A DNA stretch of 30,775 bases. Origin: Bog-756 sp036553725 (GTDB lineage Bacteria > Actinomycetota > Acidimicrobiia > Acidimicrobiales > RAAP-2). The notes beneath the pieces are model-generated. The model was not told the DNA's origin, made no database searches, and saw only the letters and a program-made list of their open reading frames with translations. Location of the stretch: positions 1-30,775 of the forward strand of contig DATBOO010000180.1 in assembly GCA_036553725.1 (NCBI GenBank), given 5' to 3'. The translations under genes and the position numbers were made by a program. Below, piece by piece: positions 17,556 to 25,336 of the stretch; the first letter of the stretch is position 1; each line of letters opens with the position of its first letter.

Positions 17556-18863
17556 GTGGCTGCGGACGACGAGGGCACCGACCCCGAGGCCGAGGCCCTC
17601 GAGCACGCGGTCGAAGAGGTGCGCAAGGAGAACGAGGAACTCCGCGCCGCTCAGGGAGCGGACGGGGGAAAGCAACGGGGAAGGCTCTGGAAGCGGATCA
17701 CTTCCTGGGTGCTGATCGTCCTGGCGTGCATCCTCGCCGTGGTGTCGATCTTCGTAGTCTTCGCTCGGAACGAATTGCTGAACACCGACGCCTATGTGAA
17801 CACGGTCGCCCCACTGGCCAGCGATCCGGCCATCCAAGCGGCGGTGGCGCACCAGGTGAGCGGACGGCTGATCGCCCAGACCGACGTGCAGCAAAGGGTC
17901 AAGCAGGCGCTGCCGCCCCGGGCTGATTTCCTGGCCACGCCCATCACCAACGGACTCCGCAACGCCACCGAGCAGATCACCTTGAAGGCGGTCCAGTCCC
18001 CGCAGTTCGAGAAGCTCTGGATCGCGGCCAACCGCGCCTCCCACAAGCAGCTGGTGGCCCTGCTCACCGGAGAGCAGGGGGGCACGCTGACCTCGAGCAA
18101 CGGCAGAGTCACCATCGACCTCTCCCAGGTCGAGGTGCAGGCAAAGAAGGCACTGGACGCCAAGGGCATCACCGTGTTCGACAAGGTGCCGGCGGCCAAG
18201 GGACTCAAGTTCGTGCTGTTCCAGTCCGACCAGTTGGCCCGCTTCCAGCGGCTCACCCGGTTCCTCAACCATCTCTCCTTGGTGCTGCCCATCGTGACCC
18301 TGCTGTGCTTCGCCGGAGGCGTCGTGCTGACCCGGGATCGCCGACGGGGTCTGGTGCGTGCCGCGGTAGGGCTGGCGCTCTCCATGGCGCTGGTGCTGGT
18401 GGTGGCGTCGGTGGCCCGGAATCAGTACCTGTCCTCATTGGATCCCTCCCATTCCAAGGCGGCCAACGCCGCCACCATCGATGCCGTCAGTGCCCTGCTG
18501 CTCGACACCGTCCGCACCGTGCTCATCGTGGCCGCCCTCATTGCCATCGGCGCCATGGTGGCCGGCAATGCCCGGTTCCGGGGGTGGCTGTCCACCCGGA
18601 ACCGGCCCTCATGGATGACGGAGGGTCCCGTGCACACCTTCGCCGTCGCCCACCGGAAGGGGCTGCAGTGGGGCGTCCTCGGCCTGGGTCTGCTGGTCCT
18701 GGTGGTGTGGAGCAAGCCGACGACGCGGGTGGCGGTCATCGTCGTGCTCGTCGCCCTGGCCCTGGCCGGCCTGGTCGGTGTCTACGCCGGGCGCCGCCCC
18801 GCCCCCGTCCCGGCCGCTCCGGACGCCGGCGAGCAGGGGCCGGGGGGCACCGACCCGGCCTGA
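17556..18863 (+). CDS. Actinobacterial integral membrane protein, unknown function
   Basis: A 435-residue protein. An acidic, heptad-like segment (EAEALEHAVEEVRKENEELR, about 12-31) may form a coiled coil, then TM1 spans about 49-71. Next comes an extracytoplasmic region containing LLNTDAYVNTVAPLASDPAI then AAVAHQVS, a pattern I know from actinobacterial membrane proteins of unknown function. Then come about five or six helices and a Pro/Ala tail. GTG 17556 is chosen because the TACAGT box at 17543-17548 would make the mRNA leaderless and because sequence upstream in frame overlaps the promoter repeat. The stop shares one base with the next gene's ATG, so the two are co-translated. No catalytic motif is evident. 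Confidence 0.7.
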   Translation: MAADDEGTDPEAEALEHAVEEVRKENEELRAAQGADGGKQRGRLWKRITSWVLIVLACILAVVSIFVVFARNELLNTDAYVNTVAPLASDPAIQAAVAHQVSGRLIAQTDVQQRVKQALPPRADFLATPITNGLRNATEQITLKAVQSPQFEKLWIAANRASHKQLVALLTGEQGGTLTSSNGRVTIDLSQVEVQAKKALDAKGITVFDKVPAAKGLKFVLFQSDQLARFQRLTRFLNHLSLVLPIVTLLCFAGGVVLTRDRRRGLVRAAVGLALSMALVLVVASVARNQYLSSLDPSHSKAANAATIDAVSALLLDTVRTVLIVAALIAIGAMVAGNARFRGWLSTRNRPSWMTEGPVHTFAVAHRKGLQWGVLGLGLLVLVVWSKPTTRVAVIVVLVALALAGLVGVYAGRRPAPVPAAPDAGEQGPGGTDPA

Positions 18864-19759
18864 TGCCGGCGCAGTCCTCGGGACGACCCCCGGTGCGGCC
18901 CTCGGACGGGTCGGGTGCACGAACCTGGTGGACGTGCTTCGAGCCGGTCCACGCCGTGATCTACTTCGCCCCCGAATGCCGCCAGGCCCTCGATGCCACC
19001 GGCTTGCGGGGCTTTTGGATGGGCTATTTCGCGGCGCGATCGGCACCCCTCGGCGCGGCCGGGCCGGCGGTGGTCCGTGCCACCTTCTTCAACTTCCACG
19101 AGCGGATGGTGCACCGATCGATCCCCGATGCCTGGACGTTCGCCGATCCGTCGTCCGTTCTGCGGGCCCGGTCCGCCGGGGCGGCGGCCGCCCTGCGCCG
19201 CCTCGTCCCGTCGGTCGACGAGCGGGCCCCGACGCTGCTTCCCTTGCTGGACACGGTCGTCGAGGCGGCCGACGGCTCCGGCCGCGCCCTGTTCAGCGCC
19301 AATCGCCAGCTCGTGCCGCCCGACGACCCGGTCGAGGCACTGTGGCAGGGCTGCACCGACCTGCGCGAGCACCGGGGCGACGGCCACGTGGCTGCGCTCA
19401 CCGCCAGCGGGCTCGACGGATGCGAGGCGCTGGTCCTCTTCGCCGGGTCGGAGGGCATCGACGGGTCCGTATTCCAGGCCAGTCGCGGGTGGTCGTCCGG
19501 TGAGTGGGAAGCCGCCCGAGGCCGGCTGGAGGGCCGGGGCCTGATGGAGGGACCGCAGGCGTCCCCGGCCGGCCTCGAGCTGCGTCGCCGGCTCGAACAG
19601 GTGACCGATGAGCTGGCCGCCCCACCCTTCGCCGCTCTGGCCGTACGGGAGCGGTCGGTGCTCCTCGAGGGCCTGCGCGTGATGTCCGGGTCGGTCATCG
19701 GCTCCGGCACGATCCCGTTCCCCAATCCCATCGGGTTGCCGACGCGGGCGCAGACCTGA
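18863..19759 (+). CDS. SCO6745 family protein (winged-helix-like)
   Basis: A 298-residue cytosolic protein. The segments EPVHAVIYFAPECRQALDAT, LRGFWMGYFAARSAPLG and AGPAVVRATFFNFHERMV are characteristic of the SCO6745 family in actinobacteria, whose C-terminal part (here ASRGWSSGEWEAARGRLEGR with LELRRRLEQVTDEL) resembles a winged helix-turn-helix. A ligand-binding or regulatory role has been suggested for such proteins but no function is established. The frame is open upstream, but ATG 18863 fits the TGATG overlap with the preceding stop. It forms a two-gene operon with the membrane protein and is convergent to ogt. Confidence 0.8.
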   Translation: MPAQSSGRPPVRPSDGSGARTWWTCFEPVHAVIYFAPECRQALDATGLRGFWMGYFAARSAPLGAAGPAVVRATFFNFHERMVHRSIPDAWTFADPSSVLRARSAGAAAALRRLVPSVDERAPTLLPLLDTVVEAADGSGRALFSANRQLVPPDDPVEALWQGCTDLREHRGDGHVAALTASGLDGCEALVLFAGSEGIDGSVFQASRGWSSGEWEAARGRLEGRGLMEGPQASPAGLELRRRLEQVTDELAAPPFAALAVRERSVLLEGLRVMSGSVIGSGTIPFPNPIGLPTRAQT

Positions 19760-19823
19760 GCCGAGCCGCCGATCAGTGACGATGGAACACGGCTGGCTCC
19801 TTCTGTATGTGGCACCGCCCAAT

Positions 19824-19849
19824 ATGGTGATCCACGTTGGATCAACCAT
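19824..19849. terminator. Bulged palindrome between convergent genes, possible terminator
   Basis: ATGGTGATCC (19824-19833), loop ACGTT, then GGATCAACCAT (19839-19849) with one unpaired A. It lies between the stops of the SCO6745-family gene and ogt, in a locally AT-richer spot, so a bidirectional terminator is possible. The T-runs are weak. Confidence 0.35.
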
Positions 19850-19874
19850 TGCCGAATGGCGCCAGCCGCCCACA

Positions 19875-20381
19875 TCAGGCGTCGAGGGCGAGTCGCGGGG
19901 TTCCGTGGTCCTGTTCGAGCTGGAGGAGCGCCTTCTTCCTCGGCAGGCCGCCTCCGTAGCCGACCAGGGCGCCACCGGCACCGATGACCCGGTGGCACGG
20001 GACGATGATGCCGATCGGGTTGTGCCCGTTGGCCGATCCGAGCGCCCGGGCGGCGCCGGGCCGCCCGATCCGGTCCGCCAGCTGGCCGTAGGACCTCGTC
20101 TCGGCGTAGGGGATCTCGAGCAGCGCCTCCCACACTCGTCGTTGGAAGTCGGTTCCCTCGAGGCTGAGGTCGACTGCGAAGACGGTCAGCTCGGAGGCGA
20201 AGTAGGCATCGAGCTGGTCGACGACATTGCCGAACGCCTTCGGGTCGTGCCGCCACCGGTGGCGCCCCGGCGGGGGATGGGTCTGGCCGTCCATCCGCAG
20301 ATGGGTGAGGACATCGCCGCGCCCGGCCAGGGTGAGCGGGCCGACCGGGCTGTCCATGCTGCGCCAGCGGGTTCCGGTCAT
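19875..20381 (-). CDS. ogt: Methylated-DNA-[protein]-cysteine S-methyltransferase
   Basis: Suicide repair protein that moves the methyl group of O6-methylguanine (and O4-methylthymine) to its own cysteine. The 168-residue product has the canonical active site IVPCHRVIG with C129, preceded by GTDFQRRVWEALLEIPYAET and followed by GGALVGYGGGLPRKKALLQL. The helix-turn-helix region RSYGQLADRIGRPGAARALG is intact. The ATG at 20381 overlaps the stop of the AdaN-AraC-AlkA gene by four bases (ATGA) and lacks its own ribosome site, so translation is probably coupled. It supplies the O6-methylguanine activity absent from the upstream fusion. Confidence 0.97.
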   Translation of the reverse strand: MTGTRWRSMDSPVGPLTLAGRGDVLTHLRMDGQTHPPPGRHRWRHDPKAFGNVVDQLDAYFASELTVFAVDLSLEGTDFQRRVWEALLEIPYAETRSYGQLADRIGRPGAARALGSANGHNPIGIIVPCHRVIGAGGALVGYGGGLPRKKALLQLEQDHGTPRLALDA

Positions 20382-21859
20382 GGTGGCGGGCTCGGCGGCC
20401 AGTGGTTGATCGGGTGGTCGAGAGCCGCCCACAGATATTGCACGGCGTAGGCGCGCCACGGGCGCCAGGCGCCGGCGCGATCCGCGAGCGCGGCCGCGGT
20501 GGTGGGGAGGCCGAGGAGGGCGGCGGCGTTGCGGACGCCGAGGTCGGTGGCCGGAAAGGCGTCGGGGTCGCCGAAGCCGCGCATGGCGATCATCTCGCGG
20601 GTCCAGGGTCCCACCCCGGCCAGCGCTGCCAGCTGGTGGCGGGCGCGGTCCCAGTCGGCGCCGGCATCGAGCTCGACGCTCCCGTCGGCCAGCGCGCCGA
20701 CCAGTGAGGCCACGCACCGCCGACGCGCCGTCGGGAGGCCGAGGCTGTCCGGATCGAGGGCTGCCAGCTCGTCGGCCGAAGGGAACAGATGGGTGAGGTT
20801 GCCGCCGGGGTCGGAGATCGGCGTCCCGAACCGCTCGACCAGGTGCGCGGTATGGGTGCGTGCCGCGGCGGTGGACACGTGCTGGCCCAGCACCACCCGG
20901 ATGGCGAGCTCGGCGGCGTCGACGGTGCGGGGGATCCGACGGCCGGGGCCCTTGGCCACCAGCGGGCCCAGCAAGGGGTCCTCGGCCAGAGAGTCGGCCA
21001 CCGCCTCGGGGTCGGCATCGAGATCGAGCAGACCCCGGCAGCGGGCGATGGCGGTGGGGAGGTCGCGGAAGTCGTCGAGGACCAGTTGGCAGGCGACGTG
21101 CTCCGGCGTCGGGGCCAGCGACACGATGCCGTTGCCACCGGGCAGGCGAAGCGTGCGGCGGAAGGCCCCGTCGCGGTACTCCTCGCAGCCCGGAACGGCG
21201 GTGGCCACGAGATGGCCGAACAGGCCGTCCGGAGTGAACGGCTCCCGGAACGGGAGGCGGAAGGTGAGTGCATCGGGGGCGGCCGGCGCTGCCTGGCGGC
21301 CGGCACGGGCCCGTAGCGAGGTCGGGGTTCCGTCGAACACCAGGCGGACGGTGTCGTTGAACTGCCGGACACTCGAGAACCCGGCCGCGAACGCGACTTC
21401 GGTGAATGAGAGCTCGGTCGTCTCGATCAAGAGGCGGGCCGTCTGGGCCCGCTGGGCCCGTGCGAGAGCGAGGGGGCCGGCGCCGACCTCGGCCACCAGG
21501 TGGCGCTCCAGCTGGCGGCTGCTGTAGCCGAGCCGACCGGCGAGCCCGCCGACGCCCTCACGGTCGACGGTGCCGTCCGCGATCAGCCGCATGGCCCGGG
21601 CCACGACGTCGCCGCGGATGTTCCATTCCGGAGATCCGGGCGAGGCATCCGGTCGACACCGCTTGCAGGCCCGGAACCCGGCGTGCTGCGCCGCGGCCGC
21701 TGTCGGGTAGAACCGGACGTTGCGGGCGAACGGGGGCCGGGCCGGGCAACTCGGCCGGCAGTAGATCCCGGTGGTCAGCACGGCGGTCACGAACCATCCG
21801 TCGAAACGGGGGTCCTTGGACTGCACGGCCCGGAAGCAGCGGTCGAAATCCTCGTGCAC
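20378..21859 (-). CDS. AdaN-AraC-AlkA fusion: alkylation sensor/regulator and 3-methyladenine glycosylase
   Basis: A 493-residue fusion. Residues 1-75 are the Ada zinc domain that repairs methylphosphotriesters; the four zinc cysteines are C34 and C38 (GIYCRPSCPAR) and C65 and C68 (ACKRC), with C34 the expected methyl acceptor. Residues ~85-185 are an AraC-type DNA-binding domain (RLGYSSRQLERHL, EVAFAAGFSSVRQFND). Residues ~195-490 are AlkA: an N-terminal domain, then a helix-hairpin-helix glycosylase with LAALAGVGPWTREMIAMRG and catalytic Asp439 in FPATDLGVR. The start is GTG 21859; upstream ATGs are out of frame. In characterised Ada proteins methylation activates transcription of the repair operon, so autoregulation is likely here (inference). 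Ogt follows with a four-base overlap. Confidence 0.95.
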   Translation of the reverse strand: MHEDFDRCFRAVQSKDPRFDGWFVTAVLTTGIYCRPSCPARPPFARNVRFYPTAAAAQHAGFRACKRCRPDASPGSPEWNIRGDVVARAMRLIADGTVDREGVGGLAGRLGYSSRQLERHLVAEVGAGPLALARAQRAQTARLLIETTELSFTEVAFAAGFSSVRQFNDTVRLVFDGTPTSLRARAGRQAAPAAPDALTFRLPFREPFTPDGLFGHLVATAVPGCEEYRDGAFRRTLRLPGGNGIVSLAPTPEHVACQLVLDDFRDLPTAIARCRGLLDLDADPEAVADSLAEDPLLGPLVAKGPGRRIPRTVDAAELAIRVVLGQHVSTAAARTHTAHLVERFGTPISDPGGNLTHLFPSADELAALDPDSLGLPTARRRCVASLVGALADGSVELDAGADWDRARHQLAALAGVGPWTREMIAMRGFGDPDAFPATDLGVRNAAALLGLPTTAAALADRAGAWRPWRAYAVQYLWAALDHPINHWPPSPPP

Positions 21860-21889
21860 CCGGACAGCATGTCATCGAGAAGGTGCCCT

Positions 21890-21948
21890 CACTGGCGGAA
21901 ATCCGACATCGGAGTCGGGCCCCCGCCAGTGTCGGCCGGACCGGTCCG
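21890..21948 (-). promoter_or_regulatory. Hairpin and palindrome between the MprF-like gene and the AdaN-AraC-AlkA gene
   Basis: CACTGGCGG (21890-21898) and CCGCCAGTG (21923-21931) are perfect inverted arms; inside lies CCGAC (21903-21907)/GTCGG, so a two-tier hairpin is possible. A 12-bp palindrome CGGACCGGTCCG follows at 21937-21948. The set sits 31-89 bases upstream of the GTG of the alkylation gene and just after the MprF-like stop. It could terminate the upstream gene or regulate the downstream one. No clear -10 is seen. Confidence 0.4.
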
Positions 21949-21974
21949 ACCGGCTGGGAGCCGCTGGATTCGGG

Positions 21975-24900
21975 TCAGGCCGCCGAGCCCGGCGGTCCCG
22001 GCACCGCCGGGGACGGCCGGCGGGCGCCGAGGCCCTCGTCGATTCCCTCGTCGATCGGCTCGTCGATCGGGCCCTGCCCTTGCGCCGCGTCCCCGTTCCC
22101 GTCCCACGGGCCGAACCCGGCGATGAAGGCTTCGGTGTCGCGCTGGGCGGCCACCATGCGCTTTTCCGCGCCCGCCGCCAGCAACCGGCCGAGGACGGGG
22201 ATCTCCCACAGGGACTCGGCCCGGAGGATGGCCATGACCACCGGAACGAGGTGCTCGGCGGTGTCGAAGACCACGTAGCGCGGTAGCCACTCGGGCTCGT
22301 ACTTGGCGTTGAAGCGCCACAGCGACTCGATCTGGGCGAAGTTCGAAAGGCGCTTCAGGAACCACCGCTCGGCCCGTTGCACGGTTCCGTCCCCCTTGTC
22401 GCCCGACAGCGTCGATCGCAAGGCGGCGAAGTTGAGGCTGAGGCCCTCGTAGCCCCCCGCCCGCAGATGCTCGATGGTCGAGACCAGCGCGAAGTCCAAG
22501 AGCCCGTTGGGATGGTTGCCGGGATCGCGCCGCATGAGGTCGAGGGAGTAGCCGTGGATGCCCGGGGCCGGCACGAACTGGCACATGGCGGCGGCGGCCC
22601 CGTCCGGATCCCTGACCACGGCCAGGAGCAGGCCGGTGTCCCTCGGGTCGAACACCCGCCCGAGCATCATGGAGAAGCCCCGTTCGTGCTCACCCTGCCG
22701 GCTCAGGCTCATGAGCGCGGTCAGCTCCTCGGAGAGAGCGGGGTCAAGGTGCGCCGGATCGTGGAACGTGGCGGAGTAGCCGTGCTTCTTGATCCGGTTG
22801 AAGGCCTGACGCAGGCCCTTCATGTCCCCACCGGCCAGGGTGAAGGGTTGGACCTTCACCACCGCCTCGTCCCCGAGGTAGATGTTGTGCATCCCCGAAT
22901 CGCGGTAGATGGAGAGCCAGTCCTCGCCGGCTCCCATGACCGAGGTGACCCAGCCGTGGCTGTCGGCGAATCGGCGGAAGGCCCCCCACACCTGTTCGCG
23001 TTCGTTGCGGGGCCCGATGGGGTCGGGGGAGATGAGGCACACCCCGCCGTAGACGGCGTACGCCACCAGGCTGTCCCGGTGGAAGAACCACTTCTTGTCA
23101 GAGCGGAGTGCGAAGTAGTCGAGGGTCGAGGTGCCGTGGCGGCGCACGATGTCGCGGGCGCGGAACTCGGCGGCCCGCCCCGAGGTGAGGCGCCGGTCGA
23201 CCACCGGCCGGGTGAAGAGGAAGAGGGTGACCGCCACCACGGACAGGCCGATGGCCAGCAGGCTGGGGGCGAGGTACCGGTCCGCCCGATGGGGCAGGGG
23301 TACCGTCTTGATGCCGACCAGCCGCTCGGACACCGCCCACAGTGCCGTCCACCACGGGATGTGCGAGTGATGGTCGGGGCCGACGTGGATGAAGAGCTCG
23401 ATGGAGACGGCGGTGAGCAGCGTCATGCCCACCACCCCGATGCCGATGGCGATCAGCGCCGAGCGCAGCGACGAAGAGTCGGAGGCCGACTGGAAGTCCC
23501 GCCGGCAGGTGATCAGCAACACCAGGACGGCCAGTGCCATCGCCGACTCCTCGATGTCGGCGCCGGCGATGAGGTGGAGGATGATGGTGCCGGAGAGCAG
23601 GGCGACGGCCACCCTCCAGGCCCGGCGCTGCCCTCGCAGGATGCCCCTTCCCAGCGCCACCAGCGCCAGGCCGGCCATGGCGATCAGCGCACCGGCGGCC
23701 ACGCTGGCCCGCAACGGGAGGTATTCGAGCACCACGTGCAGGCGCCCGCGCAATGGCGGCGTGACGGCGTCGAGCAGGTCGACGATCCCGGCGAACAGGA
23801 TCGCCGCCGATGCCAGGCGTCGCACTCGCCGGGTGCGCCGGTGGACCAGGAGCAGGTCCGGCGGTGCCGGCCACGATTCGCCCATCGGATAGGAAGCCAC
23901 CAGCGAGGGGTGGAGGCTGCGGACACTCCGTCCCCGGGTGATCAACCGCTCGAGGAGGCTCGGGGAGCGCAATTCGTTGCGCGCCAACAGCATCCGGACG
24001 TGCAGTTCCGCGCCGGTCTCGAGCTCGACCCAGCTGACCCGCTGGTTGTCCAGGAAGACCGGGGGGAGCCCCAGTCTGCCCCGGTGCTCTTCGACCACCT
24101 CGGCGGTGGCCCCGACGTTGGCATAGAACCCGATGCCGAGGTGGGTGAGCTCCGACTGGAAGGTGGCCGCGGTGATGAGCCCGGCGTATCCCCTTCCCAC
24201 CAGGCGGCGGGCGGCGTCCCGGGCGGTGTCGTTGGCCGCCGCCACGGACTGGACGGCCTCCAGAGATCCTCCCCCCAGGATCGACCACATCCGCCGGCTG
24301 AGCAGCCCCAACACCAGGGCCATGACCCCGAGCACCACCAGGGCCACCAGCAGGGCGATGACGATCTGATCGCCCAGGTCGGCCCGGTGCGCGGCCCGGA
24401 TGGCCCGGGCCGCCGTGCCCGATCCGATGTGCCCCAGCACCCAGGGGGTCACCGCCACCCGCAGCAGACCGGCGACCGCGAATGGAGCCAGCAGCCACCA
24501 GGCATAGCGACCGAGACGGCGGTACAGGGTGCGCGAGACCACGAATCGCGACAGGGCCGACGGATCGCTCAGCCGGTTGAGTCCGACCAGCCAGGCAGCA
24601 TCGGCGGCGGACCGCTCGGCCAGCGAGTGCCATCCCCTGCCGGCCGACGAGTGGCCGATGATCCCCGGCTTCGCATCCGCGGCGGGGTCGAACTCGGTCT
24701 CGTGCCCGCTGCACCCGGCGGCGTAGGCGTGCTCGCCGGGCTCGACCCGCACCACCCGCACACCGGTGGCGGTGTGGAGGTGGAGGTCCACCGGCCCGAG
24801 CTGCTCCACGCCCCGGGCCTTCATCGTCTCGAGGATGTCCGGGTCCGCCTCCAGGCCAGGCTCGTGGGTGCCGGTCTGGCGGATCACCCGCCGGTCGTCG

Positions 24901-25250
24901 GCACCGGCGAACCGGGACAGTGCCCCACCCAGCGTCGGATGGGCCCCGAGGGCCCGCTGGGTCTCGGAGGCCGGGGAGTCGCAGCCGGTGAGGTCGAACA
25001 GGTTTCCGGCGATGATCAAGATGCCGGGACCGTCCCATGTCTCGAGGGCGCGGGCCACCTCCGTGCTGACTGCCGTCGAGGTGGGGGTCGCCTCCGGGGT
25101 GAGGAGCAGGTCGCTCACCACCATGACCCGGCGACCGAGGGGGACCTCCACCCGGGTGGCACCGGGCTCGGGAGAGAATCCGGTGGACTCGATGCCCGGC
25201 GTCGGACCGTCAGGCCCGAGCCCCTCGGTCGGGTGGGTGGTCGCAGTCAC
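21975..25250 (-). CDS. Degenerate metallophosphoesterase-like domain fused to MprF/LysX-type aminoacyl-phospholipid synthase domain
   Basis: A 1091-residue protein. The C-terminal ~400 residues (about 690-1010) are a DUF2156/MprF catalytic-type domain: LDYFALRSDKKWFF, VAYAVYGGVCLISPDPIG, ALRSTLSG and SLWRFNAKYEPEWLPRYVVF. The family transfers aminoacyl groups to phosphatidylglycerol, lowering surface charge. No lysyl-tRNA synthetase domain is attached, unlike mycobacterial LysX. The middle has about seven or eight helices (250-320 and 480-680). The N-terminal ~215 residues look like a metallophosphoesterase (VMVVSDLLLTP near 43, AGNLFDL near 81, TGTHE near 126, GIIGHSSAG near 197) but the metal ligands DxH, GDxxD, GNHD and GHTH are altered. 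GTG 25250 has GGAGGGG upstream and a TACGAT -10. The C-terminus has a PIDE-type repeat. Confidence 0.8.
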   Translation of the reverse strand: MTATTHPTEGLGPDGPTPGIESTGFSPEPGATRVEVPLGRRVMVVSDLLLTPEATPTSTAVSTEVARALETWDGPGILIIAGNLFDLTGCDSPASETQRALGAHPTLGGALSRFAGADDRRVIRQTGTHEPGLEADPDILETMKARGVEQLGPVDLHLHTATGVRVVRVEPGEHAYAAGCSGHETEFDPAADAKPGIIGHSSAGRGWHSLAERSAADAAWLVGLNRLSDPSALSRFVVSRTLYRRLGRYAWWLLAPFAVAGLLRVAVTPWVLGHIGSGTAARAIRAAHRADLGDQIVIALLVALVVLGVMALVLGLLSRRMWSILGGGSLEAVQSVAAANDTARDAARRLVGRGYAGLITAATFQSELTHLGIGFYANVGATAEVVEEHRGRLGLPPVFLDNQRVSWVELETGAELHVRMLLARNELRSPSLLERLITRGRSVRSLHPSLVASYPMGESWPAPPDLLLVHRRTRRVRRLASAAILFAGIVDLLDAVTPPLRGRLHVVLEYLPLRASVAAGALIAMAGLALVALGRGILRGQRRAWRVAVALLSGTIILHLIAGADIEESAMALAVLVLLITCRRDFQSASDSSSLRSALIAIGIGVVGMTLLTAVSIELFIHVGPDHHSHIPWWTALWAVSERLVGIKTVPLPHRADRYLAPSLLAIGLSVVAVTLFLFTRPVVDRRLTSGRAAEFRARDIVRRHGTSTLDYFALRSDKKWFFHRDSLVAYAVYGGVCLISPDPIGPRNEREQVWGAFRRFADSHGWVTSVMGAGEDWLSIYRDSGMHNIYLGDEAVVKVQPFTLAGGDMKGLRQAFNRIKKHGYSATFHDPAHLDPALSEELTALMSLSRQGEHERGFSMMLGRVFDPRDTGLLLAVVRDPDGAAAAMCQFVPAPGIHGYSLDLMRRDPGNHPNGLLDFALVSTIEHLRAGGYEGLSLNFAALRSTLSGDKGDGTVQRAERWFLKRLSNFAQIESLWRFNAKYEPEWLPRYVVFDTAEHLVPVVMAILRAESLWEIPVLGRLLAAGAEKRMVAAQRDTEAFIAGFGPWDGNGDAAQGQGPIDEPIDEGIDEGLGARRPSPAVPGPPGSAA
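22035..22070 (-). repeat. Three 12-bp tandem repeats in the coding C-terminus
   Basis: Units CTCGTCGATTCC, CTCGTCGATCGG and CTCGTCGATCGG (plus strand) encode PIDE-PIDE-GIDE-type residues in the acidic tail of the MprF-like protein. The period is a multiple of three, so copy-number change would keep frame. Confidence 0.7.
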
Positions 25251-25336
25251 AGCCCCTCCATCGTAGAGTCAAGCCGCCGTTAAGCTGGGGCAGGTCCGGG
25301 GGGACCTCTGCCGCCATCGGTGAAAGAAGGGGAGCG
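25251..25336 (+). promoter_or_regulatory. acsA: Divergent promoter region of MprF-like gene and acsA
   Basis: On the minus strand TACGAT (25260-25265 complement) is a -10 candidate lying nine bases before GTG 25250, allowing a nearly leaderless transcript. On the plus strand TAAGCT (25281-25286) is a -10 candidate. Downstream, AGGTCC (25292-25297) and GGACCT (25302-25307) form a small inverted repeat, and AAGGGGAG (25327-25334) is the ribosome site of acsA. No -35 is convincing for either. Confidence 0.4.

Noticed and set aside
22377..25283. 968-codon open frame on the plus strand antisense to the MprF-like gene
   Set aside because: The product is low complexity without recognisable motifs, while the minus-strand product has clear DUF2156 motifs and membrane helices.
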